From the NCBI RefSeq assembly GCF_900105495.1, contig NZ_FNTF01000002.1:2331501-2395500 (forward strand): a DNA stretch of 64,000 nucleotides. Direction: 5' to 3'. Shown here piece by piece: positions 57,326-64,000 of the stretch. The position numbers and the translations under genes are program-made. The first letter of the stretch is position 1. Every line of letters begins with the position of its first letter. The notes beneath the pieces were generated by a model that was not told where the DNA came from, made no database searches, and saw only the letters and a program-made list of their open reading frames with translations. This DNA is from Pseudomonas frederiksbergensis. GTDB lineage: Bacteria > Pseudomonadota > Gammaproteobacteria > Pseudomonadales > Pseudomonadaceae.

Positions 57326-57438
57326 GATCGTTCCCACGCTCCGCGTGGGAATGCAGCCCGGGACGCTCCGCGTCCCTTTCGAGAGCTGGAACGCGGAGCG
57401 TCCCTTGAGGCATTCCCACGCGGAGCGTGGGAACGATC
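57326..57438. repeat. REP family A copy 4
   Basis: GATCGTTCCCACGCTCCGCG … CGCGGAGCGTGGGAACGATC with CCGCG in place of CTGCG in both arms, i.e. compensated changes that keep pairing. Confidence 0.9.
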
Positions 57439-57445
57439 AACCCTC

Positions 57446-57473
57446 TGTGGGAGCGAGCCTGCTCGCTCCCACA
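57446..57473. repeat. Short REP hairpin, TGTGGGAGC family
   Basis: TGTGGGAGCGAGC / GCTCGCTCCCACA directly after REP family A copy 4 and 13 nt before the LysR stop. Confidence 0.8.
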
Positions 57474-57486
57474 TTTTTCGATCCGG

Positions 57487-58392
57487 TTACAGGCCGATAT
57501 CCCACTCCGGCTCTTCGGGGAATCTGAGCACCAGAAAGTCCAGCATGCTGCGCAACGCCGCCGGCATGTGCTTGCGTGAGGCATACACCGCGTAAACGTT
57601 CATTTGCCGGGGTTCGGCATGGGGCAGCAGGCGGATCAGTTCGCCGCTGTGGATATGCACGCCGGCCTGATAACTGGGGAGCATCGCCACGCCAGCACCG
57701 GCCATCGCGGCGCGCAACAACGTACTGGCTTCGTTGGCGCTGATGTTGCCCTGTACCGGCACTGAGACTTGCTCACCGTCCTCCTCGAAGTGCCAGAGGC
57801 TTTTGCCGAAGTAGGAATGGGTCAGGCAGTTGTGCTGGCTCAGATCCTCGACCCGCAGCGGTGTCGGGTGTTCGAGCAAATAGGCAGGGGAGGCGCAGAT
57901 CACCGAACGGCAGACCGTCAGCCGTCGCGCGATCAGGTTCGGGTCCAGGTCATTGCTGGTACGGATGGCCAGATCGATACGCTCATCCACCAGGTTTACC
58001 GTGCGGTCGAGCATCTGCAGGTCGATGCTGACGCCGGGATAACGTTTGACGTAAGCGGCCATGGCATCCGCCAGTTGTGCCTGGCCGAACGAAGTGCTGA
58101 CACTGATCCGCAACATCCCGCGCGGTGCCTCGTCCGGTTCGCTGACGGCGGCCTGCATGTCCGTGGACAAATCGAGCATCTGCCGACATCGAGGCAGGAT
58201 TTCACTGCCAGCGGCGGTCAGGCTCAATTTGCGCGTGGTGCGGTGCATCAGGCGTGCGCCGACCCAATCTTCCAGCTCCGCCAGATAGCGCGAAACCACC
58301 GGCCTAGACAGGTCCAGGTGATCGGCGGCGGCCGACTGGCTGCCCAGGTCAACCACCGTGATGAACACCCGCATTGCTTGTAGACGATCCAT
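57487..58392 (-). CDS. LysR-family transcriptional regulator
   Basis: 301 residues. The HTH is at 15-45 (GSQSAAADHLDLSRPVVSRYLAELE), with an effector domain of the CrgA/PtxR-like subgroup (RISVSTSFGQ, VDLAIR-type strands, MAGAGVAMLPSYQ). It is divergent from the metallo-β-lactamase-fold gene with 114 bp between start codons, so it most likely controls that gene. Effector unknown. Confidence 0.88.
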   Translation of the reverse strand: MDRLQAMRVFITVVDLGSQSAAADHLDLSRPVVSRYLAELEDWVGARLMHRTTRKLSLTAAGSEILPRCRQMLDLSTDMQAAVSEPDEAPRGMLRISVSTSFGQAQLADAMAAYVKRYPGVSIDLQMLDRTVNLVDERIDLAIRTSNDLDPNLIARRLTVCRSVICASPAYLLEHPTPLRVEDLSQHNCLTHSYFGKSLWHFEEDGEQVSVPVQGNISANEASTLLRAAMAGAGVAMLPSYQAGVHIHSGELIRLLPHAEPRQMNVYAVYASRKHMPAALRSMLDFLVLRFPEEPEWDIGL

Positions 58393-58506
58393 GATTTGCC
58401 CGCTTTCAGAAACAAACTATGTTCCAGCATCGCATTTTTTGTACTGAGTCATGCAACTAAGCTCTGTCCCATCGCCAAACACGGCATTCGGACAACGGAG
58501 CAACAG

Positions 58507-59388
58507 ATGATCGGCTTCACCTCGCTTAAACGTATTTTGCTGGCCACCGCCACCTTCGGTTTCGCCGTCCACGCAGCGGCAGCCTCAACCCTGACCCTGG
58601 ACGTCTACAACCCGGGCGACAAGGCGATCTTCCCGGTGACCTCGGTGTTGGTCAGTGGCGAGAAAGACGCGATTTTGGTGGATGCGCAATTTGGCAAATC
58701 CCAGGCCGAGCAAGTGGTCGAAAAGATCCGCGCCAGCGGCAAGCAATTGACCACCATCTACATCAGCCACGGTGACCCGGATTACTACTTCGGCCTCGAT
58801 ACCCTGACTGCCGCATTCCCCAACGCCAAAGTGCTCGCCTCGCAGCCGACCGTGGACCACATCCAGAACACCGTCGACGGCAAACTGGCGTTCTGGGGGC
58901 CGAAAATGGGCGCCGATGTACCGGCCAAAACCATCGTGCCGGAGGTGCTCAAGGGCGACAGCCTGATGCTCGAAGGGCAGAAGTTGCAGGTGGTGGGGCT
59001 GGACGGCAAGCAGCCGGATCGCAGCTTCGTGTGGATTCCGTCGATCAAGGCTGTGGTCGGTGGTGTCGTCGTCGCAGAAAACATTCACGTGTGGATGGCC
59101 GACACCCAGACGCCGCAGTCCCACGCCGATTGGCTGACCACGCTGCACGCCATTGAAACCCTGAAACCGAAAACTATCGTGCCGGGTCATTACCTCGGTG
59201 AGAGCGCCCGTTCGCTGGCCGCCGTGCAGTTCACCGCCGATTACATCAAGGCCTTCGACGAAGAAACCGCCAAGGCCAAACACGCTGCTGCGCTGATCGC
59301 CGCGATGAAAAAACGCTACCCGACGCTGGGTGAAGAAAGCTCTCTTGAACTGAGCGCGAAAGTCGCCAAGGGCGAGATGAAGTGGTAA
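58507..59388 (+). CDS. Exported MBL-fold hydrolase (Vmh-like)
   Basis: 293 residues with a signal peptide (cleavage near AHAAAAS, about 26). The metal-binding motif is H88-G-D90-P-D92-Y93, i.e. HxHxDH with the second His replaced by Asp and the last by Tyr. VPGHYLG supplies another His late in the chain. This deviates from zinc hydrolases but is seen in the Vmh group as I recall it. Periplasmic; substrate unknown. Probably controlled by the divergent LysR protein. Confidence 0.8.
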   Translation: MIGFTSLKRILLATATFGFAVHAAAASTLTLDVYNPGDKAIFPVTSVLVSGEKDAILVDAQFGKSQAEQVVEKIRASGKQLTTIYISHGDPDYYFGLDTLTAAFPNAKVLASQPTVDHIQNTVDGKLAFWGPKMGADVPAKTIVPEVLKGDSLMLEGQKLQVVGLDGKQPDRSFVWIPSIKAVVGGVVVAENIHVWMADTQTPQSHADWLTTLHAIETLKPKTIVPGHYLGESARSLAAVQFTADYIKAFDEETAKAKHAAALIAAMKKRYPTLGEESSLELSAKVAKGEMKW

Positions 59389-59409
59389 CCCGATTCACTC
59401 ACACTCATT

Positions 59410-59493
59410 GATCGTTCCCACGCTCTGCGTGGGAATGCCTCAACGGACGCTCTGCGTTCGGCTTTGGAAGGAACGCGGAGCGTGGGAACGATC
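59410..59493. repeat. REP family A copy 5, internally shortened
   Basis: 84 bp instead of ~107-113: the left arm GATCGTTCCCACGCTCTGCG is complete, but the unit jumps from the inner GGAACGCGGAGCG straight to the right end GTGGGAACGATC. It looks like a deletion between direct sub-repeats. Confidence 0.85.
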
Positions 59494-59505
59494 ATCAGGA
59501 GAAGG

Positions 59506-60276
59506 TCAGAGACTGAACCCACCATCCAACGGGATGATATTCCCGGTCATGTAAGCACCGGCCGTACTCGCCAGACTGATTGCCAGCGCCGCCATCTCTT
59601 CTTCCCGGCCCCAGCGTTTCATCGGAATCAACGCCGTGTCGTCGGCCAGCGCCTGCTCATCATTGCCGATGTGCTGAGTCATCTTGCTCGGAAAACGCCC
59701 CGGCGCGATGACGTTGACGTTGATGTGCTGGCTCACCAACTCACGCGCCAGAATCCGCGACAGTTGATGCAGGGCCGCTTTACTCGGCCCGTAGGCATAA
59801 GCCTGCTCGCCGAAGGACGAAATGCCCGCCACTGAACCGATATTGATAATTCGCGCCGGATTCGCTGCCGAACCGGCCTTGCGCAGCAGTGGCAAAAACT
59901 GCTGGATGCAGTTGAACACCGAGGTCACGTTCAGCTGCATGACCTTTTCCCAGCCCTTGACCGGGTAGCTCTCCAGCGGCGCGCCCCACGTGGTGCCGGC
60001 GTTGTTCACCAGAATATCCAGCTGACCGATCTGCTCGCCCAGTCGCGTAGCCAGTTGAAGTACGCCTTCTTCGGTGGCCAGGTTGGCCGCCATGCCGTGG
60101 CAACGACCGAATGCGCTCAGCTCATCAGCCGTTTGCTGACAGGCTTCGGCATCCCGGGCGCAGACGTACACGGTGGCACCGGCCTCGACATAGGCCTTGG
60201 CGATCATTTTGCCGATACCACGGGTGCCGCCGGTCACCAGGGCGGTGCGGCCTTGCAGGGAAAAGTACGGGTGCAT
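59506..60276 (-). CDS. rhlG: SDR dehydrogenase RhlG
   Basis: 256-residue NADPH-dependent β-ketoacyl reductase-like SDR: TGGTRGIGKMIA cofactor motif, NNAGTTWGAP, SSVxG and YGPSK catalytic motifs, and C-terminal MTGNIIPLDGG. It resembles P. aeruginosa RhlG over its whole length (MHPYFSL start, NVIAPGRFPSKMT). RhlG was first linked to rhamnolipid and PHA precursors, but structural work disputes strict fatty-acid-synthesis activity; the substrate in this strain is open. Confidence 0.88.
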   Translation of the reverse strand: MHPYFSLQGRTALVTGGTRGIGKMIAKAYVEAGATVYVCARDAEACQQTADELSAFGRCHGMAANLATEEGVLQLATRLGEQIGQLDILVNNAGTTWGAPLESYPVKGWEKVMQLNVTSVFNCIQQFLPLLRKAGSAANPARIINIGSVAGISSFGEQAYAYGPSKAALHQLSRILARELVSQHINVNVIAPGRFPSKMTQHIGNDEQALADDTALIPMKRWGREEEMAALAISLASTAGAYMTGNIIPLDGGFSL

Positions 60277-60370
60277 GGCGAATCCTGAGAGCTGAGGGTC
60301 ATTACACCCTAGTCGTCAGCCGCCGGAAGCGGAGCCACTATTATTGCGAGGAATGAGCGGCCATATAGCC

Positions 60371-60473
60371 CTGTAGGAGCTGTCGAGTGCAACGAGGCTG
60401 CGATCTTTTGATGTTGCTTTTAAAAGCGAAGATCAAAAGATCGCAGCCTCGTTGCACTCGACAGCTCCTACAG
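60371..60473. repeat. Long near-perfect inverted repeat (family D)
   Basis: The arms CTGTAGGAGCTGTCGAGTGC and GCACTCGACAGCTCCTACAG continue inward through AACGAGGCTGCGATCTTTTG, giving a ~45-bp stem with a short TTTTAAAA centre. It lies between rhlG and the DUF1456 gene. The hairpin after bifA shares GAGGCTGCG and TTTTGATCTT sequence with it. Confidence 0.85.
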
Positions 60474-60492
60474 GTCAGATCTGCTTCACGCG

Positions 60493-60963
60493 TTACTGCG
60501 GACGCACGCGCAGGGTCAGGCCCTTGAGGAAATTGCGCAGCAACTGGTCGCCGCACGGGCGGTAGTTGGTGTGGCCGAACTTGCGGAACAGCGCGCTCAG
60601 CTCAGGCTTGGACACCGGGAACTCGGAGGCCTTGAGGATGGCGTGCATGTCGTCTTCTTTCAGTTCGAAAGCCACACGCAGTTTCTTCAGGATGATGTTG
60701 TTGGTCACCGGCACTTCGATCGGCTGCGGCGGACGGCTTTCGTCCTTGCCGCGCTTGAAGGTCACCAGGCCGTCGAGGAAATGCGCCATGACTTCATCCG
60801 GGCAGCGTACGAAGCCTTCCTCGTCTTCCTCTTTCTTGTCGAGGTACGTCACCAGGTCTTCCAGGGCCACGTCCATGCCGCCGAGCTTGATGATTTCGAT
60901 GACTTTCTTGTCGCTGATGTCGAGCATGTAGCGCACGCTGCGCAGTACGTCGTTATGAATCAT
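60493..60963 (-). CDS. DUF1456 protein (YehS-like)
   Basis: 156 residues with two DUF1456 repeats (NDVLRSVRYMLDISDKKVIEI and NNIILKKLRVAFELKEDDM), each followed by a helical stretch; the C-terminal segment LSALFRKFGHTNYRPCGDQLLRNFLKGL is diagnostic. Cytoplasmic; no known activity. ATG 60963 is taken as start. Confidence 0.88.
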   Translation of the reverse strand: MIHNDVLRSVRYMLDISDKKVIEIIKLGGMDVALEDLVTYLDKKEEDEEGFVRCPDEVMAHFLDGLVTFKRGKDESRPPQPIEVPVTNNIILKKLRVAFELKEDDMHAILKASEFPVSKPELSALFRKFGHTNYRPCGDQLLRNFLKGLTLRVRPQ

Positions 60964-61038
60964 GGTGTGCAATCCTGATATTCAGCAGTGGGCGCCGCAT
61001 AAACAGCGGCGCCAAAATGTGTGGCGGCGTGAAAAGTC

Positions 61039-61749
61039 TTAGAACTTCTCTTTGCCGGACAGGTAACGCCATTGCCCCAACGGCACTTTGCCGATGGACA
61101 CGCCGCCAATGCGGATGCGGCGGATGGCGACAACCTTCAGGCCTACGGCCTGGCAGAACAGGGCGATGACGCCCGGTTGTGGGTTCTTCATCGCAAAACG
61201 CAGGCGGTTTTCGTTCTGCCAGCTGGCTTTGACCGGCGGCAGTTCCTTGCCCTTGTAGGTCAGGCCGTGGTTCAGGCGGTTGAGGCCGTGAGCCACCATG
61301 TCGCCTTCAACTTCGACCACATACTCTTGCTCGATCTTGGCGGAATCGGCAGTGAGTTTGCGCAGGATCTTCCAGTCCTGGGTGAACACCAACAGACCGC
61401 TGGCGTTGGCCTGCAGATCGGTACTGGCGGTCAGGCGCAGGAAGTGGCCCTTGAGCGGGCGTTTGCCGTAGCGGTGTTCTTCGCTCAGGGTCTCGGCGCT
61501 GATGGTCGCCATGGCCGTTTCCGCGTCCATGCCCGCAGGGACGTTGAACAGGATGGTCACCGGCTCCGGCGCGGTTGCCTTGGCTTCGGGATCGAGCTCG
61601 ACTTTTTGGGTGTCGACCTTGAACTGCGGCTCGTCGATGACCTTGCCGTCCACGGTGACCCAGCCGCCCTCGATGAACAGCTCAGCCTCCCGACGGGAAC
61701 AGCCGACGAGTTCGATGAGGCGTTTGGAGAGACGAATCGGGTCAGTCAT
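61039..61749 (-). CDS. S4-domain RNA pseudouridine synthase (RsuA/RluF group), atypical active site
   Basis: 236 residues. An N-terminal S4 RNA-binding domain (about 6-50; RLSKRLIELVGCSRREAELFI) is followed by a RsuA/RluB/E/F-like catalytic domain ending in KVVAIRRIRIGGVSIGKVPLGQWRYL. The family motif RLD-KDSQGL is altered to ST-D111-LQANASGLL: the Asp appears kept but the preceding Arg-Leu is not, and the loop is two residues longer. It is probably a 23S-type modification enzyme; the target uridine is unknown. Confidence 0.82.
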   Translation of the reverse strand: MTDPIRLSKRLIELVGCSRREAELFIEGGWVTVDGKVIDEPQFKVDTQKVELDPEAKATAPEPVTILFNVPAGMDAETAMATISAETLSEEHRYGKRPLKGHFLRLTASTDLQANASGLLVFTQDWKILRKLTADSAKIEQEYVVEVEGDMVAHGLNRLNHGLTYKGKELPPVKASWQNENRLRFAMKNPQPGVIALFCQAVGLKVVAIRRIRIGGVSIGKVPLGQWRYLSGKEKF

Positions 61750-61833
61750 GACAGGGCCGTAACAAAAAAGGGGTGGGCATTGTACCTGCTGGACGCCGGT
61801 TAATCCCGGCTCCATTTGCGCTGTACGGCTTTT

Positions 61834-61920
61834 TGTGGGAGCTGGCTTGCCTGCGATAGCATCGCTGCGGCCTGACAGACAGACCGCGTCGTCTGCATCG
61901 CAGGCAAGCCAGCTCCCACA
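61834..61920. repeat. REP repeat, TGTGGGAGCTGGCTTGCC family
   Basis: TGTGGGAGCTGGCTTGCCTG … CAGGCAAGCCAGCTCCCACA arms, ~45-bp centre with GCGATAGCATCGC palindrome; between the pseudouridine synthase and GNAT genes. Confidence 0.88.
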
Positions 61921-61942
61921 TTGTTCTGTGTTGGGTCAGCCA

Positions 61943-62416
61943 TTAACCATTACGCGTCAGTTGTTGAGACTGACGCAAACGCATGTGCAGCAACGGATAC
62001 GGCTGACCCATACCGTCGTGCTCGGAGCGACCGATCACCTCAAAACCCTGCTTGAAGTAGAATCCCAAGGCCTGCGGATTCTGCTCATTGACGTCCAGCT
62101 CATCGGCGTTCAGGTGTTCCAGGGCATAGCGCAGCAATTGCTTGCCCAGGCCTTTGCCGCGATGCGCCGGGTCGATGAAGAGCATTTCGATCTTGCCCGC
62201 CGCCACGCCGGCGAACCCGGTGATGCGCTGGCGTGAGTCTTTGGTACAGATCAGCATCACCGCGTCGAGGTAGCGGGTCAGCACCAGATTCTTCAGCAGG
62301 TCGATGTAGCTGTCGGGCAGAAAGTCATGGGTGGCGCGCACCGAGGCTTCCCACACTTGGGTGAGTTCTTCGTAGTCGCTCTGTTTCGGTGTGTGAATGA
62401 CCGAGTGTTGGCGCAT
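61943..62416 (-). CDS. GNAT-family N-acetyltransferase
   Basis: 157 residues. The acetyl-CoA loop is MLFIDPAHRGKGLGKQLL (motif A, Q/RxxGxG/A) and motif B is EQNPQALGFYFKQGFEVIGRSEHD. It is most like YjaB-type acetyltransferases. Substrate unknown. Start at MRQHSVIH (62416) has AGAGG ~11 nt upstream; a longer frame reaches 62461. Confidence 0.85.
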   Translation of the reverse strand: MRQHSVIHTPKQSDYEELTQVWEASVRATHDFLPDSYIDLLKNLVLTRYLDAVMLICTKDSRQRITGFAGVAAGKIEMLFIDPAHRGKGLGKQLLRYALEHLNADELDVNEQNPQALGFYFKQGFEVIGRSEHDGMGQPYPLLHMRLRQSQQLTRNG

Positions 62417-62474
62417 GCCCGCTGGCCTCTGTTGCGTGGATGACGCGAGTTCTTCTCTCACAAAACGATAGACG

Positions 62475-62516
62475 TAAAAAAGCCCCGCATCTCGTCAAGA
62501 GAGCGGGGCTTTTTGT
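62475..62516. terminator. Terminator after rimO
   Basis: AAAAAAGCCCCGC…GCGGGGCTTTTT hairpin 12 nt beyond the rimO stop; the same type of stem as the grxD/bfrB terminator. Confidence 0.85.
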
Positions 62517-62527
62517 ATTTTTTGCGT

Positions 62528-63865
62528 TTAGATCTGTTCAGCCCACAGGTCGTATTCGTCGGCGTCGGTCACTTTGCACCAGACTTTATCGCCTGGTTTC
62601 AGGTTGCTGCCGTTGTCGATGAATACGTTGCCGTCGATTTCCGGAGCATCGAAGAAGCAGCGGCCGACCGCGCCTTGCTCGTCGACTTCATCGACCAGCA
62701 CTTCGATTTCACGGCCGACGCGCATTTGCAGGCGTGCCGAGCTGATCGCTTGTTGGTGCGCCATGAAGCGGTCCCAGCGGTCTTGCTTGACGTCGTCCGG
62801 CACGATGGCCGCGTCCAGCAGGTTGGCCGGTGCGCCTTCGACCGGCGAGTACTGGAAGCAGCCGACGCGGTCGAGTTGCGCTTCGGTCAGCCAGTTCAGC
62901 AGGTACTGGAAGTCTTCTTCGGTTTCGCCGGGGAAGCCGACGATGAAGGTCGAACGGATGATCAGGTCCGGGCAGATTTCGCGCCAGTTCTTGATGCGCG
63001 CCAGGGTCTTGTCTTCGAACGCCGGGCGTTTCATGGCTTTCAGGACTTTCGGGCTGGCGTGCTGGAACGGGATGTCCAGGTACGGCAGGATTTTCCCAGC
63101 GGCCATCAGCGGAATCAGCTCGTCGACGTGCGGGTACGGATAAACGTAGTGCAGACGAACCCAGACGCCGAGGGTGCTCAAGGCTTCGCAGAGTTCGGTC
63201 ATGCGGGTTTTCACCGGCGCGCCGTTCCAGAAACCGGTGCGGTATTTCACGTCGACGCCGTAGGCGCTGGTGTCTTGCGAAATCACCAACAACTCTTTGA
63301 CGCCGGCCTTGACCAGGCGCTGAGCCTCGTCCAGCACATCACCGACCGGGCGGCTGACCAGTTTGCCGCGCATCGAGGGGATGATGCAGAAGCTGCAGCT
63401 GTGGTTGCAGCCTTCGGAAATCTTCAGGTAGGCGTAGTGGCGCGGGGTCAGCTTGATGCCTTGCGGCGGCACCAGGTCGATCAGCGGGTTGTGATCCTGG
63501 CGCGGCGGCACGGCGTCGTGCACGGCGTTGACCACCTGCTCGTACTGCTGCGGACCGGTCACGGCCAATACGCTTGGGTGCACCTTGCGAATGTTGCCTT
63601 CTTCGACGCCCATGCAGCCGGTCACGATGACCTTGCCGTTTTCCTTGATGGCTTCGCCGATCACTTCCAGGGATTCAGCCTTGGCCGAATCGATGAAGCC
63701 GCAAGTGTTGACCACCACGACATCGGCGTCCTCGTAAGTGGACACAACGTCATAGCCTTCCATGCGCAGCTGGGTAAGGATGCGCTCGGAGTCGACCAGT
63801 GCTTTCGGGCAACCCAGGGATACGAAGCCAACCTTTGGATTGGCCGGCGCAGGAGTGGTGGACAT
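62528..63865 (-). CDS. rimO: Ribosomal protein uS12 (RpsL) methylthiotransferase RimO
   Basis: Radical-SAM enzyme that methylthiolates the Asp of ribosomal protein S12. In 445 residues the UPF0004 domain has C19, C55 (VNTCGF) and C84. The radical-SAM cluster is C153-x3-C157-x2-C160, and a C-terminal TRAM domain starts near 380 ([21 protein letters not shown]). The PxMRGK segment and overall length separate it from MiaB. Start [10 protein letters not shown] (63865) with CAGGAG upstream. Confidence 0.95.
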   Translation of the reverse strand: MSTTPAPANPKVGFVSLGCPKALVDSERILTQLRMEGYDVVSTYEDADVVVVNTCGFIDSAKAESLEVIGEAIKENGKVIVTGCMGVEEGNIRKVHPSVLAVTGPQQYEQVVNAVHDAVPPRQDHNPLIDLVPPQGIKLTPRHYAYLKISEGCNHSCSFCIIPSMRGKLVSRPVGDVLDEAQRLVKAGVKELLVISQDTSAYGVDVKYRTGFWNGAPVKTRMTELCEALSTLGVWVRLHYVYPYPHVDELIPLMAAGKILPYLDIPFQHASPKVLKAMKRPAFEDKTLARIKNWREICPDLIIRSTFIVGFPGETEEDFQYLLNWLTEAQLDRVGCFQYSPVEGAPANLLDAAIVPDDVKQDRWDRFMAHQQAISSARLQMRVGREIEVLVDEVDEQGAVGRCFFDAPEIDGNVFIDNGSNLKPGDKVWCKVTDADEYDLWAEQI

Positions 63866-64000
63866 GTCTAACCTCGGTATTTGTGACGCCTCCAGCCGAG
63901 GACGGCAAGGCGACTGACGGGCGCTAGTGGCGTCTCTGGTCAAAAAGTGCGCAATTCTAGCGATGAGAGACGCACTTGACCAGCTTTATGCAGGGAAATA
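63866..64000. other. Region upstream of rimO to the right edge
   Basis: 135 bp without a recognisable gene; it should contain the rimO promoter. Confidence 0.4.

Overview
The window is an ordinary stretch of chromosome from a Pseudomonas of the P. fluorescens group. Gene order follows blocks I know from P. aeruginosa PAO1: grxD–bfrB–bfd–peroxiredoxin–rnt–pyrC–motY–argG; nth–rsx; HugZ-like–fxsA–groESL; colRS–orf222–wapQ–mexVW; icmP operon–bifA–sodB–lysE–argP. Codon use is GC-rich throughout, apart from one AT-rich patch. I see no rRNA, tRNA, CRISPR array, prophage or intact insertion sequence.

Layout. 1–7.2 kb: glpF and the start of glpK, ybaK, argF translationally coupled to an ABC ATPase, and a bis-MGD molybdoenzyme. 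7.3–13.9 kb: iron and redox housekeeping (Grx4, bacterioferritin with its Fur-controlled ferredoxin, a 2-Cys peroxiredoxin), RNase T, dihydroorotase, the flagellar stator protein MotY and argininosuccinate synthase. 14–15.8 kb: an AT-rich patch with an unknown membrane protein and an EvgA/BvgA-like response regulator without a kinase. 15.9–20.6 kb: a 59-residue gene, nth and an rsx (Rnf) operon. 20.7–33.6 kb: metG, mrp, an SDR, a HugZ-like protein, fxsA, groESL, a PAP2 phosphatase, and colR–colS–orf222–wapQ for outer-membrane/LPS homeostasis. 33.7–43.5 kb: a MexVW-like RND pump and a Fur-box-preceded four-gene operon (IcmP imelysin, DUF1111 dihaem protein, second imelysin, DUF1513). 43.6–51 kb: bifA, a DUF6124 gene with a structured leader, sodB, a MITE-like hairpin element, a LysE exporter, an ACT-domain protein, an ArgP-like regulator and an epimerase. 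51–64 kb: a coiled-coil membrane protein, a double-Cache periplasmic protein, an MFS pump, pobA/pobR, a LysR/MBL pair, rhlG, a DUF1456 protein, a pseudouridine synthase, a GNAT acetyltransferase and rimO.

The most unusual item is the rsx operon. It has rsxA, B, D, G and E but no rsxC. RsxB lacks its N-terminal membrane helix and instead carries a long Ala/Lys/Gln-rich tail like the C-terminus of RsxC. RsxA and RsxE have lost three of the four cysteines expected to hold the intramembrane iron–sulfur cluster, while the flavinylation threonines of RsxD and RsxG and the iron–sulfur motifs of RsxB remain. This looks like a rewired Rnf-type electron carrier.

Intergenic DNA is crowded with REP-like inverted repeats of several families, and with one ~267-bp element whose terminal inverted repeats enclose two long hairpins. 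Start sites were chosen from visible Shine–Dalgarno sequences and family lengths. Family assignments come from recognising the protein sequences and could not be checked by database search.
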